Positions 1-13,117 of a stretch of DNA of 64,000 nt are shown piece after piece. The translations under genes and the position numbers were made by a program. A model generated the notes under the pieces. The model ran no database searches. It had not been told where the DNA came from and worked only from the letters and a program-made list of their open reading frames with translations. The stretch spans positions 16,287,237 to 16,351,236 of the forward strand of contig JAFMSR010000017.1 in assembly GCA_022818135.1 (NCBI GenBank). Direction: 5' to 3'. Every line of letters begins with the position of its first letter. Position 1 is the first letter of the stretch. This DNA comes from Saxidomus purpurata (Eukaryota > Mollusca > Bivalvia > Venerida > Veneridae).

Positions 1-2123
1 ACTGGTGTCATATTTTGAACATGAAAAGTACTTGTAATATTGAGTCTTGAACTGAAGGACTGACTTTGCACTAACCAGATGATTTGTAATTGAATATACA
101 TCAAAAAGACTGCAAACATGTCACTGGTAAGCCAGACTGATTAGCATAAACACATCATACCAATCATTTGAAGTATTAATTTGTCAAGCTGTTAATCACA
201 ATGTAATTTCGACTGTTTATTAATGCGCATCTTAAGGCACGTGCCGCGCAATGAAATCTTTGATGTGTCAAACAAATAATTAATAAAAATATAAGTCTTG
301 AAACATTGTGACAAAAAATACAGCTTTTATAACATTTTTATTTTATTTCCTAGTCTTGCAGTAATTATTCGGACTTCACACTTCTCTATGATAGCTATGT
401 TTTTCTATACCCTGAGTTCAACAACTAAAAAAAAAAAACTTACCACCATGACCATACACATTATCTATTCCAAGTGTATAATTTTACCATCCAAAATTAT
501 CAGTCTATTGTGAATGCTACTTGGTACAAATCTGAAAATGTACATGTCTTAAACTGTCTTTTTAACATGTTTAATGTCACGTGCTTCTTTCTAAGATGAA
601 ACAAACCTGTCAATGTCCTATGCTGATCTCGTGACAACAGTAGCGGCTTTATCTTTATGATTAAAAAATGTCTGCATTAAAAATTACTTTATCATGTTTA
701 AATCATTGGGCAAGGCTCGTTCATTAGAAATTCAGATTTGAAATTCATGTGTAGAAGAAAATTATAACTTGAAAAAAATGGCTTTGACAGTTGCTGAAAA
801 ATAGCACAATAAGTCAGTCAGGGATGTAACTCATATAAATTTATTTTAATTGATTTATCACCATGACCATGATGACTGTAACTTCTACAAATTATATTTA
901 TCTTTTATTCATTGCTCACTTGATAACATACATTTCAGTCATGTTAATTCCCTCAAGTTATTTTTAGCTCATTTAGCACGACTGCGGGTGAGCTATTAAG
1001 ACCATTCACTGTCTGGCATACAGCATCCATTGGTCCACCATTTCCTACAACCACTTGGGGATTACCTGTTTTATGTAGATTTGTGAAGGAAAAACATTAA
1101 AATTCAAAGCAAGAAAGCCTAGAGCTTAGATATATTTGGTATGTAACATTGTGTAGTGGACCTCTAGAAAGTTTGTTCATGCCCCATGGGTCAAAATTGA
1201 CAACACCCTTGGGATTGCTTGTCTAAATAGAGTTATAGGAGAAACTTTAAAATCTGTATGGCCCAGAACATAAAGCATTATGTCTAGTGGTCCTCTATGA
1301 AGATTGTTCCCATTATGACCCAAGGGCCAAAATTGACCAAGCCCATTGGATAACAAGGTTTAAGCTATTATGTTCAATAACTTGAGTACCATTGTCCCCG
1401 CAGGTTGACTTATACCAGACTAGTCACTTGACCTACTGACTTTTTTTTTCTCTTTATTTTTTTAGCCCCTTTTGAGTAACTTAGGCCCAGTTATTATTTT
1501 CATTGCATACAATCATGTGCATACAATGTCATTCAAAATACAGAACAATTGATACAATCAATTGACACATCTAAAGTTAATGAATATAAATTTATACAAT
1601 GGAAGTTTTGTGCTACTTTCTTCTTTTAACATGCAATAATGATAATACTCAGGTGTGTGATGTAAGGCCATCAAATATACTGTTGATTATATGCCCATGT
1701 GATCCATGTTGTTTTAAGTAAATACCATGTGACCTTGCTGATAGATGGATGGATTCTAAATTTATATGATACTTTATTATTGCATGAAACGGTGACTGTT
1801 ATGTTTTAAGCAAAGTGTAAGTGTTTAAATCAAGTATCTTTATACTCACTGTATGAAATTGCCCAAAAAGACAAGGTCATATCTTTGTTGCATAGGAGCT
1901 GTTTTAAAAATGTTTTAACTGTCAGTACTTTTCATTCAATGGTCTCCCATTTGATTCTAGAGGTAGTTTCTAAAAAATGTACTGTACTTTAGTGCTGTAA
2001 ATTAAATGCTACAGATATTGACGTACTAGGGTTGCAAAATGACACAATGCCCAACACTTCAATAAAGACTGATCTATGCAATTATGAATAGTGTATTTTG
2101 TGTATACTTTTCCAGTTGAAGTG
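1..2123. other. 5' flank of the LRRC14-like gene; no supported coding exon
   Basis: No ORF here has recognisable protein similarity or exon-like splice signals. A 5' untranslated exon of the downstream gene may lie in this stretch: a pyrimidine-rich acceptor ending tttccag at about 2114 sits ten bases before the chosen ATG, so the first coding exon probably has an upstream non-coding partner. The exact upstream exon and promoter could not be identified. Confidence 0.4.
967..1440. repeat. degenerate interspersed repeat with GAGCTATTAAG-type end
   Basis: It begins with agctcatttagcacgactgc and ggtgagctattaag. It then carries two imperfect copies of a phrase built on gtggacctctagaaagtttgttc ... 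gggtcaaaattgac (near 1157-1206 and 1288-1345). The same phrase style (ggggtcaattttgaccc, agaggtctact) recurs in the elements at 37984 and 42412, so this is probably an old relative of that family. The boundaries are approximate. Confidence 0.4.
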
Positions 2124-5100
2124 ATGTTCAAGGCCTTGGACAGGGTAAGGTATGACACCTTACGCCTTAATAAGAAGAACCAGCCAGCAAAGGCATCCTT
2201 CCAGGTTAAGACTTTGACAGAACTTGCCATTGTTTCTCTGAACTGGTTCCCGACATTGCTTGATGATGGTGTTGGTATTTTACCTATACATCTGGTTCCC
2301 AGACTGCTGAAAATTGCCATCAACAATGACCAAGCGTGGGCTGTCAGCACTATCATTGCAAACTGGCCTCTTGAAACTCTCAGGTAAGACTTCTTAAGGC
2401 AGGGCTCAGGTACAAAAATGAGACTTCCTTTGTGAAAACCATTCACTGGATCTTTTCGGTCCTAATACAGAGATCTGACAGTATCTAGGTTAATGGGATT
2501 TCAAAATATATGGAACTGCTGTGTGGCTGCAGAAATGCAAAGATGAATAAAATATATTTTTGTAATTTAAGACAGTTTATTTAGATTTCTCAAACTTTAT
2601 TACTCGGTAATGTCACCTGGCAAATCAGAATTCTTTGGTACAATGTAACAGTTAAATAGAGCAAAATGTATAACTTGAGTTGACTAGACATTATTATCTA
2701 CACATTTATTTTTTCATGTCCTCAGATTTACAGACATACTCACGGCGGAGGAAGCCGAGGTGTTTGAAGAGGAAATGGGTGGAGTATGTTTCTATGTGTT
2801 TGAAGGCATCACCAGTAGAACGAAGAATTGCCGACTTAAACGTCTCGACTTCACAGATATAAAGCTAAGTATGTCATACATAATAATTATGTACATTAGG
2901 TTGCTCATACAATTATGTGATAGCTGTATAACATAGAACATAAGGCAAAATAAAAAAATATATGTATGTTTTCAGTCTCTTTACCAAAAATTAAGGTTTG
3001 TCTGTCAGCAGACATTATGTATTAATTTATATTTTTTGCCTTTTTTGCTTTAAAACACTTAAAAATTGGTCTTTTTAATCAATTTCTTATAAAAATAAAA
3101 TTTGAGGCAGTCAAAAGTTATGGTTAATCAGGAGATTGGAAACACACATTTTTTTTTACCTCTACAAACATAGATAATGTATTTTCAATATTAAGCAATG
3201 CAATGTGGCTGTTTTGAAAGATATTCAAATAGAAGAAAACATGTAAACACAAATAAGGAAAGATGCAAAATTTGCCCTATTTAGAAGTTTAGAATTTATA
3301 AGGGTTTTGAATTTGAAAGACTCTAAATTAATTTATGAAAGTTGATTGAGAATGGCTATAAGTAGGTTAGGCATTGAACTATATTTTGATACAGTGAAGT
3401 TCCGGTAGTAAGACCACCATTCAGCCCAGCAGGACGTCTTAATATTAAAATGGTCTTTTTAGTGAGACCATTTTATGCTGAAATTGGTCATTTGGGACTG
3501 AAATTATAATTATTTGGTCTGAATTTCAAGGGTGGTCTTTATATTGGGTGGTCTTAATAGCGTAACTTTGCAGTTTATTGTAAACTGTGTTCAAACTTCA
3601 TAAAAATCCGGTGTCATGTGTATAGTTTACTGGTGTTTGTTTCAGATCGTATGTTCTGCAAGCTGATCATTCAAACATGGCCGCTGTTATCACTGAAAAA
3701 ATCCCAGCTGAAACCAAAAAGACTTGCCAAAACTATTGCTCAAGTGGCAGGTATGTGTGTCTGTCAACTTTGTTTTTATACATTCAAACTTCTCTACATC
3801 ACTTTAATATCATAATTGACCCATCCAACCATCTGTACAAAGATGCATGTGGTCAAAGTAGTGCACACCTTTTTTTTTTTTTTTTTTACATTGGAAACAC
3901 TAAACATTTACTAACTTAAAAGTGAAAAGGGCAAGTAATAGATATACAGGCTGATCATGATCTGCATTGGTTTACATAGGCACAATGAGCAGCTGCCAGC
4001 AGGTAAAATGGGTACCAGTAATTAAAAGTCTACCCATTAGATCTCATTCAAACTTTTAAGGAATCAGCAGGAATCAGACTTGCTCCATATGAGGCTGCCA
4101 TTTTATAGTTCATGGATTTTTGTAAGAAAAAATTTTTTTCTCAATCATTTGATTTAAAATCATAAATAGTAAATGTCAATATTACAAAGTTTCACAAGCT
4201 TTAATTATTGCCGGTGTAAGGGAAGGAAAGTGTATAGTTACATGTTGTGAGTTGTTTGTTATTTCAGGTGTGGACCAAATCAAACTGACCTATGAAATCA
4301 TACCAAAGATACTCGCAGAAAGACTAGAACATGATATCATAAGAACTTCAGACAGAATAGTGCTTCCAAGAGGTGAATTTTTCTTACTAGTTTTTCATGG
4401 CAGATCTGCAGTAGCAGTAGTGGGTGTGAGTCAAGGGAAAATTACACTAAATTGTCTGAGCTGTTAGTTTCTAATGTATTTGGTGTGAATGGAAAAAAGT
4501 TCATGTAACTTAATGGTACTCATGGACTCATTGCTAAATGGAAAGTTCAATTGATAGAGAAAGGGGCAATATGAAATGATTTGTGTCTTGCCTAAGGACA
4601 ATCCAACATGCCGTGTAGGAACAAACCTATAGTCTAGCTAACATGTGTTTGTGGGAGTTCAGTAAAATGGTTTCATGGTATCATAAAATTTCTTTGGTTA
4701 GGCGGGGAAAAAAAACTGTACAACTGCCTTACCGCTTAGGCTTTTTAACGGTATATTCAAAAGACAGACAAATGGGAAGATAAGCGCCAGTTTCATTCAT
4801 CATAAAATCCAAAACGAGGGTTTATGCTAAACTGTTGTAAGTCCTTTACTTCATATAAGTTATTGCAGCTTTGTGGTTAACCCTTGAAAAATTTGACCAT
4901 TCTTCAAAATCTTGAAGCCACCAATTCAAATACACGAACAGTAATTAAATGTTGAAGTCTATTTATTACACTTTCGTGTAATTTCAGGACAAAGAATGGA
5001 GGTGAAAATTGACAGTGCTCATTTCTCAACAAATAACATGTTTTTCATGGACTATATGATCAGTAATTGTCTGCGGTCCATCACTCCAGTGTATGTCACT

Positions 5101-8100
5101 GTCTCAAATATTCACATCAAGTAAGTATCTTGATAACATAAATAAATAATTTGCAGTCATTGAGTTATCGCCCTTGGCTTAGTAAAAAATTGCATATCGC
5201 ATTTTTAAAGAAGTATTTGCACTAAAATTATGTATTGTTGTACAACTTGACAGCAGTGTAAATCAGCATGGTGAGTTATGGCCCTTGACATAGCATGAAA
5301 AAAGCTGGTCTTTCCAATCGGGGCCTATGCTCTGAAACGAACCAGGGAACCTCTTGAATATTCCATATTTACAGCCTTTACTTACCTTTCTCATGTTGTA
5401 GCTTATTGTATTAGTCTAGTCAAGGGTTAGAGCAGTGTCCTTATGCCATACAGGCAATAAAAGGTCAAGGCATCAGTCTCATATGGAAGGATTGCTTGGT
5501 TATATATATTTCGATAAATTAGCCTCATTCTTTTTGTAGATCGGAGCTTGTTGAAGGAGCACGTTATTACAAAAACTCCTCACTGGAAGCATTAAGCCAA
5601 GATAAGAGGTAATTGTAGAAAGCAAAATAGTCAATGTGTTGGCTCAATAACAAAAGTAGTTTCAAGTAACAATGATTTTTTTGTAGATCGGAGCTTGTTG
5701 AAGGAGATGTTATTACAGATTCTCTCGCACCATTCCTTTGTCCGTCTGATTGTCCAAGATATCAGCAGGAGGGAAGTTGATGTTATTGGCACAAATATAA
5801 CCATAATACGTGTCATGCCAAGAACCAGTAGGTCTAAGGTCAAGGTCACACTTAAGTCAAAGGTCAAATAAGAATGAATGTCTCGAGCATACCTTTTTCA
5901 TTAGAGGGATTAATTCAACTTGGCACAAATGCCCCATCATGAACTGTCATGCATAACGGTAGGGTTTAAGATTTAGGTGACCTTAGAGGTTAGAGTTCAA
6001 AGTCATGAATATCTTTGACTGGAGAAGGTTATTCTTCCTGCATGGAGGGATTTGTTTCTTAGTTCAAAGTTCACTCCCTTCACAGGCATACCCTTCAGTT
6101 TTTAGAATATACTCTTTCCCTTAATATTCTTATAAAGAGCATAAATTGTAACCCATTTATTAGGCGAAATGAAAAATTGCAGAGCACTTTGATGTTGCAA
6201 CAGCATGTTACAGTCCAATATTTAGATAATTAGACCCTCTCTACTTGGAAAAGTAGCCATTTTGATATGGTTTTGCTTGTTACAGCATGTGCACTATGAT
6301 TAAATCTCTTAATGTTAGCCCACATAATGTTGCATAACTACACAAATTGATGTATTAATTATAATCCTATTGTGGGTTTAAATAAATGAAAGCACCATTC
6401 TTAAAGTTGTTTGCATGAATAAAGCATTGAAGAGGTACACCATAAAACTGGATGTATTTTAGATAACTTAAAAACTAACTAAAACTATCAATAGTACGTT
6501 ATTGGAAAGTTTTTTCCCCAAACTAAAGAATCAGCAAAAAAGCCATAAGTACCAGTTGAATTAGCGAAATAGATTGTTTCTTGAGCTGCTACCTAGATTT
6601 TTACTTGAGTTGTTGGTTCTAGGGGGTTTGCAATTATTGCTTTCGCTTTTAAGTGAGACATTTTAATGTTTGTCTTGAAATACAAATGCCATATTTTATA
6701 TGTTAAGCCTATAGTTAGCATTTGAGAAAAACGCTGATTTGTAAGGCAATCTAAAAGATGCTTGGTAGCATCTAAAATTTTAAAAATCCAAGATGAATGC
6801 TTAAAAAATGTAATTAGTAATTGCTAAAACTACCTCTTCAGGTAGGAGCTTGAGAAAATCTGTTGAAAATGTTTGTTACGTTTTCGGACCAGTTCGTATG
6901 TTTTTATAGAATTTCAAAGCTTTTTTTCACTTAATATGGAGAATCTTTAAAAGACAAAAGCATCTTATAACTGGAACCTTCTTTAAAAGTTATTCTTCTG
7001 GATTAGTTAGCGTTTTTAACTTTTGTGGTTAGTTGTGGGAACGAGCTTATGTCCTACAATGTTATTTCAGTAGAACAAAGAAATTAACAGTAACTGGGAA
7101 TGATATTCCTCGATAAATGACTAGTCTAGGATAACCGTACTTTCTGATTTGTCTCCAAAATTTTGCTAATCTCACATGAATTAATAGTACACAGTTACTT
7201 TACAACACATTCTGTTGCTCTCTATCAAAAGTATAAGAATAAAGTTAGGCAAACTTTGAATGCTGGGGACTTAATCATCGTCAAGTGATCTTCTCTTGAA
7301 AAATTAAGAAAATAACTTTTTCATTTAGATTGTTTATAGTCTTGGCCGACCCTAGGACATCTGACTGGGGCAGGTTGAAGAAATAGAAGCAGATACATGG
7401 GAATCTGAGTACCAGTTGCTTATAACACTCTTACATATAGAACATAATCTGCAGTGCTACTGAATATGATGTTTGTACAGTTGATAACTTATCTGTTTTA
7501 CATTTATTCCAGTTGTTAGAAGGTGTGTCATTACGACAGTTAGAGGAAGGCATTCTTCACATCATATCACCAGACATCATGAAATTCACCAACCTACAAA
7601 ACCTTGACATTCAGGACTGTAATCTGTACCTGCAGGAGGGCATTACGCGCAGTCGCACCGTGACACGATCCAGACTCTGTAATACATTCAGTTCATTTAA
7701 TCATTTACGTCGCCTAGATATCAGTTTTAACTTTCTAACGGGGTGTTTAGGAGAGCTGCTGGAAGCACTGCAAAAGCCGTTGGACTACCTCAGTGTACGT
7801 GGCTGTGACTTAAATGAAAAGGATCTCAATAACCTAGCAAATTCCAAACATGCACCTCACTTGAGAGAACTTAACCTCTCCAAACTGTGTAGTTTCTCAA
7901 TATATGAAAGTGATAGGATTGCGCCGTTGTGTATTCTGAGAACTATGAGACATTTTCCAAAAATGACGGTGCTGAATCTGTCCCAGAACCACCTTCCGGA
8001 TTCTGGGGTGAAAGAGTTCGGCGAGATCCTAACTACCAGTCTCATGTGTCTGAAGGGTTTAGATATATCCGGCAATATTATGCAGTTTGAAAGCCAGCTC

Positions 8101-8325
8101 GAGCTTACGAAGGCTTGTGCAGAGATTCCACAGATGCAGTGGATGCGGCTCACGTGTATGAACAATGTTCTGAATGAAGGCATGCTGATGGAAAACAATC
8201 AAATAGGTGCCATGTATGAGAAACTGCAGGATGTGTTGAAATCGCACGGTAGAGACGATATCTTGGTGGATGTGGTCAGATTATCAGTTGCAATACTAGT
8301 GGATTTGATCGACTTCTTTGAATGA
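2124..8325 (+). CDS. LRRC14-like: LRRC14/PRAME-family leucine-rich repeat protein (7 exons plus a possible cassette exon)
   Basis: The coding exons are 2124-2383, 2726-2868, 3646-3750, 4268-4372, 4988-5120, 5694-5775 and 7513-8325. They sum to 1641 nt, giving 546 residues with a TGA stop; vertebrate LRRC14 is about 490. All junctions are GT/AG and phases match. The N-terminal part (LVPRLLKIAINN ... STIIANWPLETLRF) aligns by eye with the LRRC14 start, where a VHL-box-like region recruits CUL2-Elongin. LRR strands in the last exon include LQNLDIQDCNLYL, LRRLDISFNFLTG, MTVLNLSQNHL and LKGLDISGNIM. The segment GELLEALQKPLDYLSVRGC and the C-terminal KLQDVLKSHGRDDILVD are LRRC14 signatures. Family knowledge: LRRC14 is a CRL2 substrate receptor and a negative regulator of IKK/NF-kB signalling; activity here is inferred. 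The start at 2124 is the first ATG in frame. The exon 6 borders are least certain, because its donor (GAA|GTTGAT) is weak. Confidence 0.85.
3391..3573. repeat. foldback MITE (AAGACCACC family), copy 1
   Basis: It lies in intron 2 of the LRRC14-like gene. The left end reads gtgaagttccggtagtaaga followed by ccacc. The right end, read as reverse complement, gives aaagttacgctattaagacc followed by accc, so the termini are inverted copies rich in TAAGACCACC. A second copy with the same ends is at 50533-50680, and a single eroded end sits near 26270-26290. No coding capacity. Confidence 0.7.
5540..5608 (+). other. possible 69-nt in-frame cassette exon made by partial exon duplication
   Basis: The sequence tttttgtagatcggagcttg followed by ttgaaggag occurs at about 5531-5558 and again at about 5678-5706, then the two copies diverge. 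The first copy is bounded by gtag and AG|GTAATT and is exactly 23 codons. It is open when read from exon 5 (phase 2 in, phase 2 out), so it can be included or skipped without breaking the frame. It encodes a segment beginning SELVEGARYYKNSS that has no counterpart in LRRC14. Usage of the exon is unproven. Confidence 0.45.
5776..7512. other. intron 6 of the LRRC14-like gene, with repeat debris
   Basis: The first 250 bases contain two diverged copies of a phrase with ggcacaaat ... gtcatgc ... ggtctaaggtcaaggtcac (around 5784-5856 and 5933-6003), typical molluscan tandem-repeat debris. At about 7327-7425 a tail-like block starting tagattgtttatagtc and containing gcagataca ... gaatctg ... gtaccag matches the block at 56281-56400, marking a shared interspersed (SINE-type) element. 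No coding exon was recognised elsewhere in the intron. Confidence 0.5.
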
Positions 8326-11300
8326 AAGACATGTGTGCAATGCATTCTGACAAACCAAAGGAAAACATTCGTTAGGGATCCACTTTCTTTATAAAAGGAG
8401 TGAAAGAAGTTGTCATGAATATGTGGAAGGAAAGTTCAACCTAACAGAGGTTGAAATGATTTACAAACACAGCCATAGCAGGGTTCAAACGATGATGGTT
8501 TAAACCTCAATTTTAAACTGCTGAAATTCTGTATTGTTGAATTTAAATCTTGAGTGCACAGTGAAGTAACATGCACAAGGAATATGAGCTGCTGAAACAT
8601 AAGTTGTTTCTGAAGAGATTTACAGACTTTGTAAACTACAGCTTTGATGACACCTGATTTGATGTCCTCGATGTCTACTGATTTGGTGCAGACAGCTGCA
8701 GTTTTTTCAGCCTGTAATGTCTGAAGTGGTAAAGTCATTGGGTAATCCTGTTAACGTAAAGTTACGCCAAGGTTTTGTCATACTGTGGCAGATGTTAAGT
8801 TGTCAGAATCTTAAATACAGCTATCATGTTATACCATTGAAACATTTGGCAGTTACTGTATTAGCTGTCATTCTTTACAAGTTTTGGCCTACTTTGTCTC
8901 AATGTTAGTTTGATTATTCAAATAATGGTTCAAGCTATTCTACTGAACCCCTGGTACCGGCATTCCAAGTAGGTGAAAGTTTGCGTGCCGATTCATATCT
9001 CCAAACTAATGCAGATTTTGGGTTGACATTTAACACAGTCCTTTAAGGTCAAAAAGCAAACTTGTGTAGCTTTTGCATGGATTTTGGCGAAATCATACCC
9101 CTGTCATATTTCAGACTACAGCATATTTTTGTTGAAATTTCACACGCGTCATTGACATTATTAAAGATACTGAAATCAAGTCCCATGACACATACTTGTT
9201 AACTTTTGCAATTCTTCTTCTGCTTAGACAATTCTGTTTACTGATTCCATTTTCCAGTATTGTGTTTTGACAAAATGAGGCCATGTTGATGGAATTGTTA
9301 AGGTACTTCAAATAATCTAGAATTGTTAAGGTACTTCAAATAATCTAGAATTGTTAAGGTACTTCAAATAATCTAGCATGCTGTCACATGGGCTTATACA
9401 CTCACCAAACAAAGCAGGAGTTGGGTAGGGGGCTACTGGTTTATAGGAATGACTAGGGCTATATCAGCATTTCTTTGTTAGTATTTATTGCATTGGTTTC
9501 AGACTGTGTATACCAGAAGGTGCAAAATGTTACAGAAGTTTATTGGAAGTTATGTCCCCTTACACACTAAAATTTATAATATATATATATCAACTGCAGT
9601 GCTTTCAAATTCTAGACACATTTTAAAAAAAATAGTTGTACCGATTACTTTCTTCAGGGTATGTAACTCTGCTGAGGTTAAAGTATAAATTATCTCCCCT
9701 TATACACCGAAATTCATCACTTAGTGGGTGAACTCACATTAGTGGCAGTTTGAATCACCCAGAGCTCTAGTTCAAATTCGTCATTGCCTTTTAAGTATTC
9801 CAATTATTGCTAATAGGAACTGTTCATTACATAACAAGTAGTTTTTATTGCATCTTGGCCTTTGGGCTTACAGTAGTACACTGAAATAGCAGAAATCTCT
9901 AAATACTGTGCTTAAAATGGAAATTCTCCCTGACAGAGCTTCATGTATGATAAGAAACAGTATTGTTAAAAGTTTATGGAGTTTTATGGAAAAAAGATTA
10001 TACATGTTATAGGTGTGTATGCACACATTTTGTGGGAAATATTTTTTTGCTGAATTTGTCCCCCAAAAATGACAGAAATAATAGAATTACATGTATTGCA
10101 CTGTTCAGTTTTGACATCAACTGATGTTTACTATTGTATAATCAATATATATTATGTTATTTATTACAGAAAAGACTAGGCGTGTATTTTGAGTCAATAT
10201 ATGTCGAAGTAAAGAAGACAGTTCCATCAATTTATTATTTTATTTTAACACTAGTCTATAAGGTATTTTTTTATTTATAAGGCTTTTGGAAGGAAAGTCT
10301 CTGTTGGTAATAGTGGTATTTAAAAATAATGATTAATGACCATTTATGTACACATTTTAATATGAGATATGAATTCCTGTAGACTTCATACCAGGCCTGA
10401 TGTTTTAGGGCAGTTTCAGGCCTGTGTGGCCAGTGGGTTCAGAAGTCATTCCTTGCTCTTTCTATACTCAAAGGCAAAAGATACGCAACTTTTTTTCATT
10501 TTCTTACGGTTTACAGAAAATTGTCAGCATTTATGTTTTCATTAAAACAAGTTTATCAAGTTTGAATTCCTATCTGTCTGCAGGAAATTACCATACGATA
10601 ATTATTTCAGAGACATGTATTATTTTTTCTATGTCTCTGCTCCAGGCGAAATCTTTTTAACATGTGCAAGATATAATAAATTTCAAGTTAATTGGTAAAG
10701 TTGCTTTTCTTTTGCTGGTTAGTATAACTTGGAATGGACACTGAATACATGTACAAGTATTTATTGTTTACTAGAATTATGTTACGAATAACTGCCAAAA
10801 ACAAATTAACCGTACCATGTAATCAGAGAAAAAATTGCTTGGAACAGTGCTCCCAAAGTCCTTTTTGAAAGGATTTATTGCAATAATTACTGATGAAACT
10901 GTACAAACCACTGCCTTTAGTTTGTGACAGTGTCAGTGATTGACATTTCAGAGATGTACATAGCTGGTGCATAGGATATATCTGCCTTGTGTAAAATAGT
11001 ATGGATTTTAGTTCACTGCAATAACAGAGAGCTCAGGTTGTGAGTGAAGGGTGAAAGGTGCTACCATGGGGCAGATGTCTGACAGTCAACCTTAGTCCAC
11101 ATACAGCCGTAAAGCCGTTAAAGAAATGTAGAAAAGTTACTGTGAAAGCATAAAATGTAAATCAAAATCTTCAAAAGTGTGGCGTTGTTAATTTGTTAAA
11201 GTCGGTAGGTGAATGGGAATCATGTTTGCTATCCTGTTAAAATTTAAACCTAATATTTCTGCTGTAGTGATGCTGTGAATATATTGTTTTTTATCAGTTT

Positions 11301-11950
11301 ATCTTGTTGACATACTTTTAATGGCTATTGGCAGTTATCATGTTGTATCAGCATACCCCATACTTGTAAGTTGTCCTGTTGGCAACATTGTGTTATATCA
11401 TGTTATATCACTCAACCTTTCTCTCGCTTTACAGGGATTGTCAGTAGATTGTCTTGTGTCAGCCATTTTGCATCGGCATACGCAGCATAAAATTTTATCA
11501 ACTTCTAGTCGGCTTTGTGAAGTCTCACTGAAAGTAATTGATGTACAATTTAAAAGCTTGCATAAAGTGCTGATATAACATGCTGTTTGCTGATATCCAT
11601 TTTACCAGTACCCTGTTGATGGCAAAGGATTTATTCTGTACAAGCAGTGCAGATCATGATCAACCTACACATCCATGGTGTAAACCCCTTTGAACAACTA
11701 ATAGGACTGTCCAAATTGAAAATGGACAAGTCCATTTAGTAATAAATAGGGGGTGAAGGTTTAAGTATGTGTCTGTTACTTAAACAATACACTGTCTTTA
11801 CTGATGTGAACATGCTATGGCTGTATAGATGGCAGAAAGAAAAAGTTATGCTGTATTATATTTATACATGTAAAATAATGTGCTGGAAACACACTTGTTC
11901 ATTTTGTTAATTTCAAATAAAAAAAATACTGATTATGTGGTTTTGTTTTA
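8326..11950. other. 3' UTR and/or intergenic DNA after the LRRC14-like gene
   Basis: There is no similarity-supported ORF. A clear AATAAA followed by a run of A lies at 11916-11921, just before repeat sequence starts, and is the best poly(A) signal seen. Earlier candidates such as ataataaa near 10675 also exist. If the distal site is used, the 3' UTR would be about 3.6 kb. This is inference only. Confidence 0.35.
9293..9376 (+). repeat. 28-bp unit tandemly triplicated
   Basis: Three perfect, uninterrupted copies of a 28-bp unit that begins aattgttaaggtacttcaaa and ends taatctag. The identity of the copies indicates a recent local expansion or an assembly effect. It lies in the possible 3' UTR. 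Confidence 0.95.
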
Positions 11951-11954
11951 CTTT

Positions 11955-13117
11955 TTAGCTCCACCTTTTGAAGAAAGGGTGAGCTATCCATTATCTACTA
12001 TGGATCGATGAATGTCGTCACACCTTGGTTAAGTTTTTAACACTCTTCACATTTTTGCAATTGTCACGAAAGTATTGGTAGGTATGGCTTTGCCCAGTAA
12101 TACTTACCAGTTCAACTTGGGTCATCTCGGATGAAAACCTTCGAATATAGGTCAGGGGTCAAGACAGGTACACAGCCTAAATAAAAACCCTGTCAAGGCT
12201 CTTTAAAGATGTTACATTATCAGCCCAAATATGCCTAGAAATATGTATTGAGGTTGGTTCGATGATTTCTAGCCCAAGTTCGAATATGGGTATTGGTCAA
12301 AACCATTGGACAGAGCAATATGGCTTTGTTAAACTAACCAATACATTGTTCAGCCCAAATATCCTGACATATGTCAAAAGATGTTTCAAGATTTCATAAC
12401 TCTAGTTCAAAGATGGGACACTGGGGTCAAAAACCCTTGGTCACATAGAAAATACATTGAAAAACCTTGGTAAAACTCCAGATGTTGCATTTTAGCCCAT
12501 ATTGAGATATTGTCAGAAAGGTCTTTGACGCCAAGTTCGAATATGGGTCATCTGGTCAAAACCCCATCTAGTCACAGAGGCAAAAGAAGGAAAAACCTTG
12601 TTAACACTCTAGATTTGCATTTTCAACCAATTAAGCCCGGTATTGACTTAGAATGTTGGTTAAGTTTTTAGCCCAAGTTCAATTGGTTTGGCTAAACTGG
12701 TTCAGATAGTCAAATTGAAAGTTGGTAATACTCTAGTTTACCATCATGAGCCCAAAAGATGGGCAGGAGAAGGTAATTTCATGTCTAGGAATTTTCAATA
12801 TGGGTTATGGGCCTTTTGGCACTTAGAAACTAGGTAAAAACCTTGTTAATTCTCTAGGTCCACTTGTTGAGCCTAAATATCCTTGAGATTTGCTTTGAAA
12901 GGTTGGAGTATTATGTTCCAGCTCAAGTTGAAACGGGTATCTGAGGTAAGCACTAGAGACAGAGCCCAACTCTGTGAAAAGTTTCTTTATTTGTACTTAG
13001 AGGTAATTTCAGCCAAAGTCTTGTGGCCCTTAACTGTCAGAAAGGTTGTTTCGATGATTTGCTAGGCAACTGTTAAAAGCAGTTGTACTCGGTGTGCTAC
13101 AGCCACATGGCCCTCTT
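11955..13117. repeat. ~1.1-kb interspersed repeat with GAGCTATCC / GGCCCTCTTGTT ends
   Basis: It starts ttttagctccaccttttgaa and gggtgagctatcc, and ends at cacatggccctcttgttaat. Inside, a phrase of the form aacccttggtcacatagaaa ... gttcgaatatgggtcat ... cagcccaaatat recurs many times in diverged form at roughly 120-bp spacing. The layout matches repeat elements elsewhere in the window (25180, 33120, 37984). No transposase ORF is present, so it is non-autonomous. Confidence 0.6.

Noticed and set aside
5687..5779. Use of the first GTAG acceptor for the second exon copy in the LRRC14-like gene
   Set aside because: It gives a reading that hits TGA at about 5777-5780 and loses the conserved leucine-rich sequence; the AG at 5692-5693 keeps both frame and homology.
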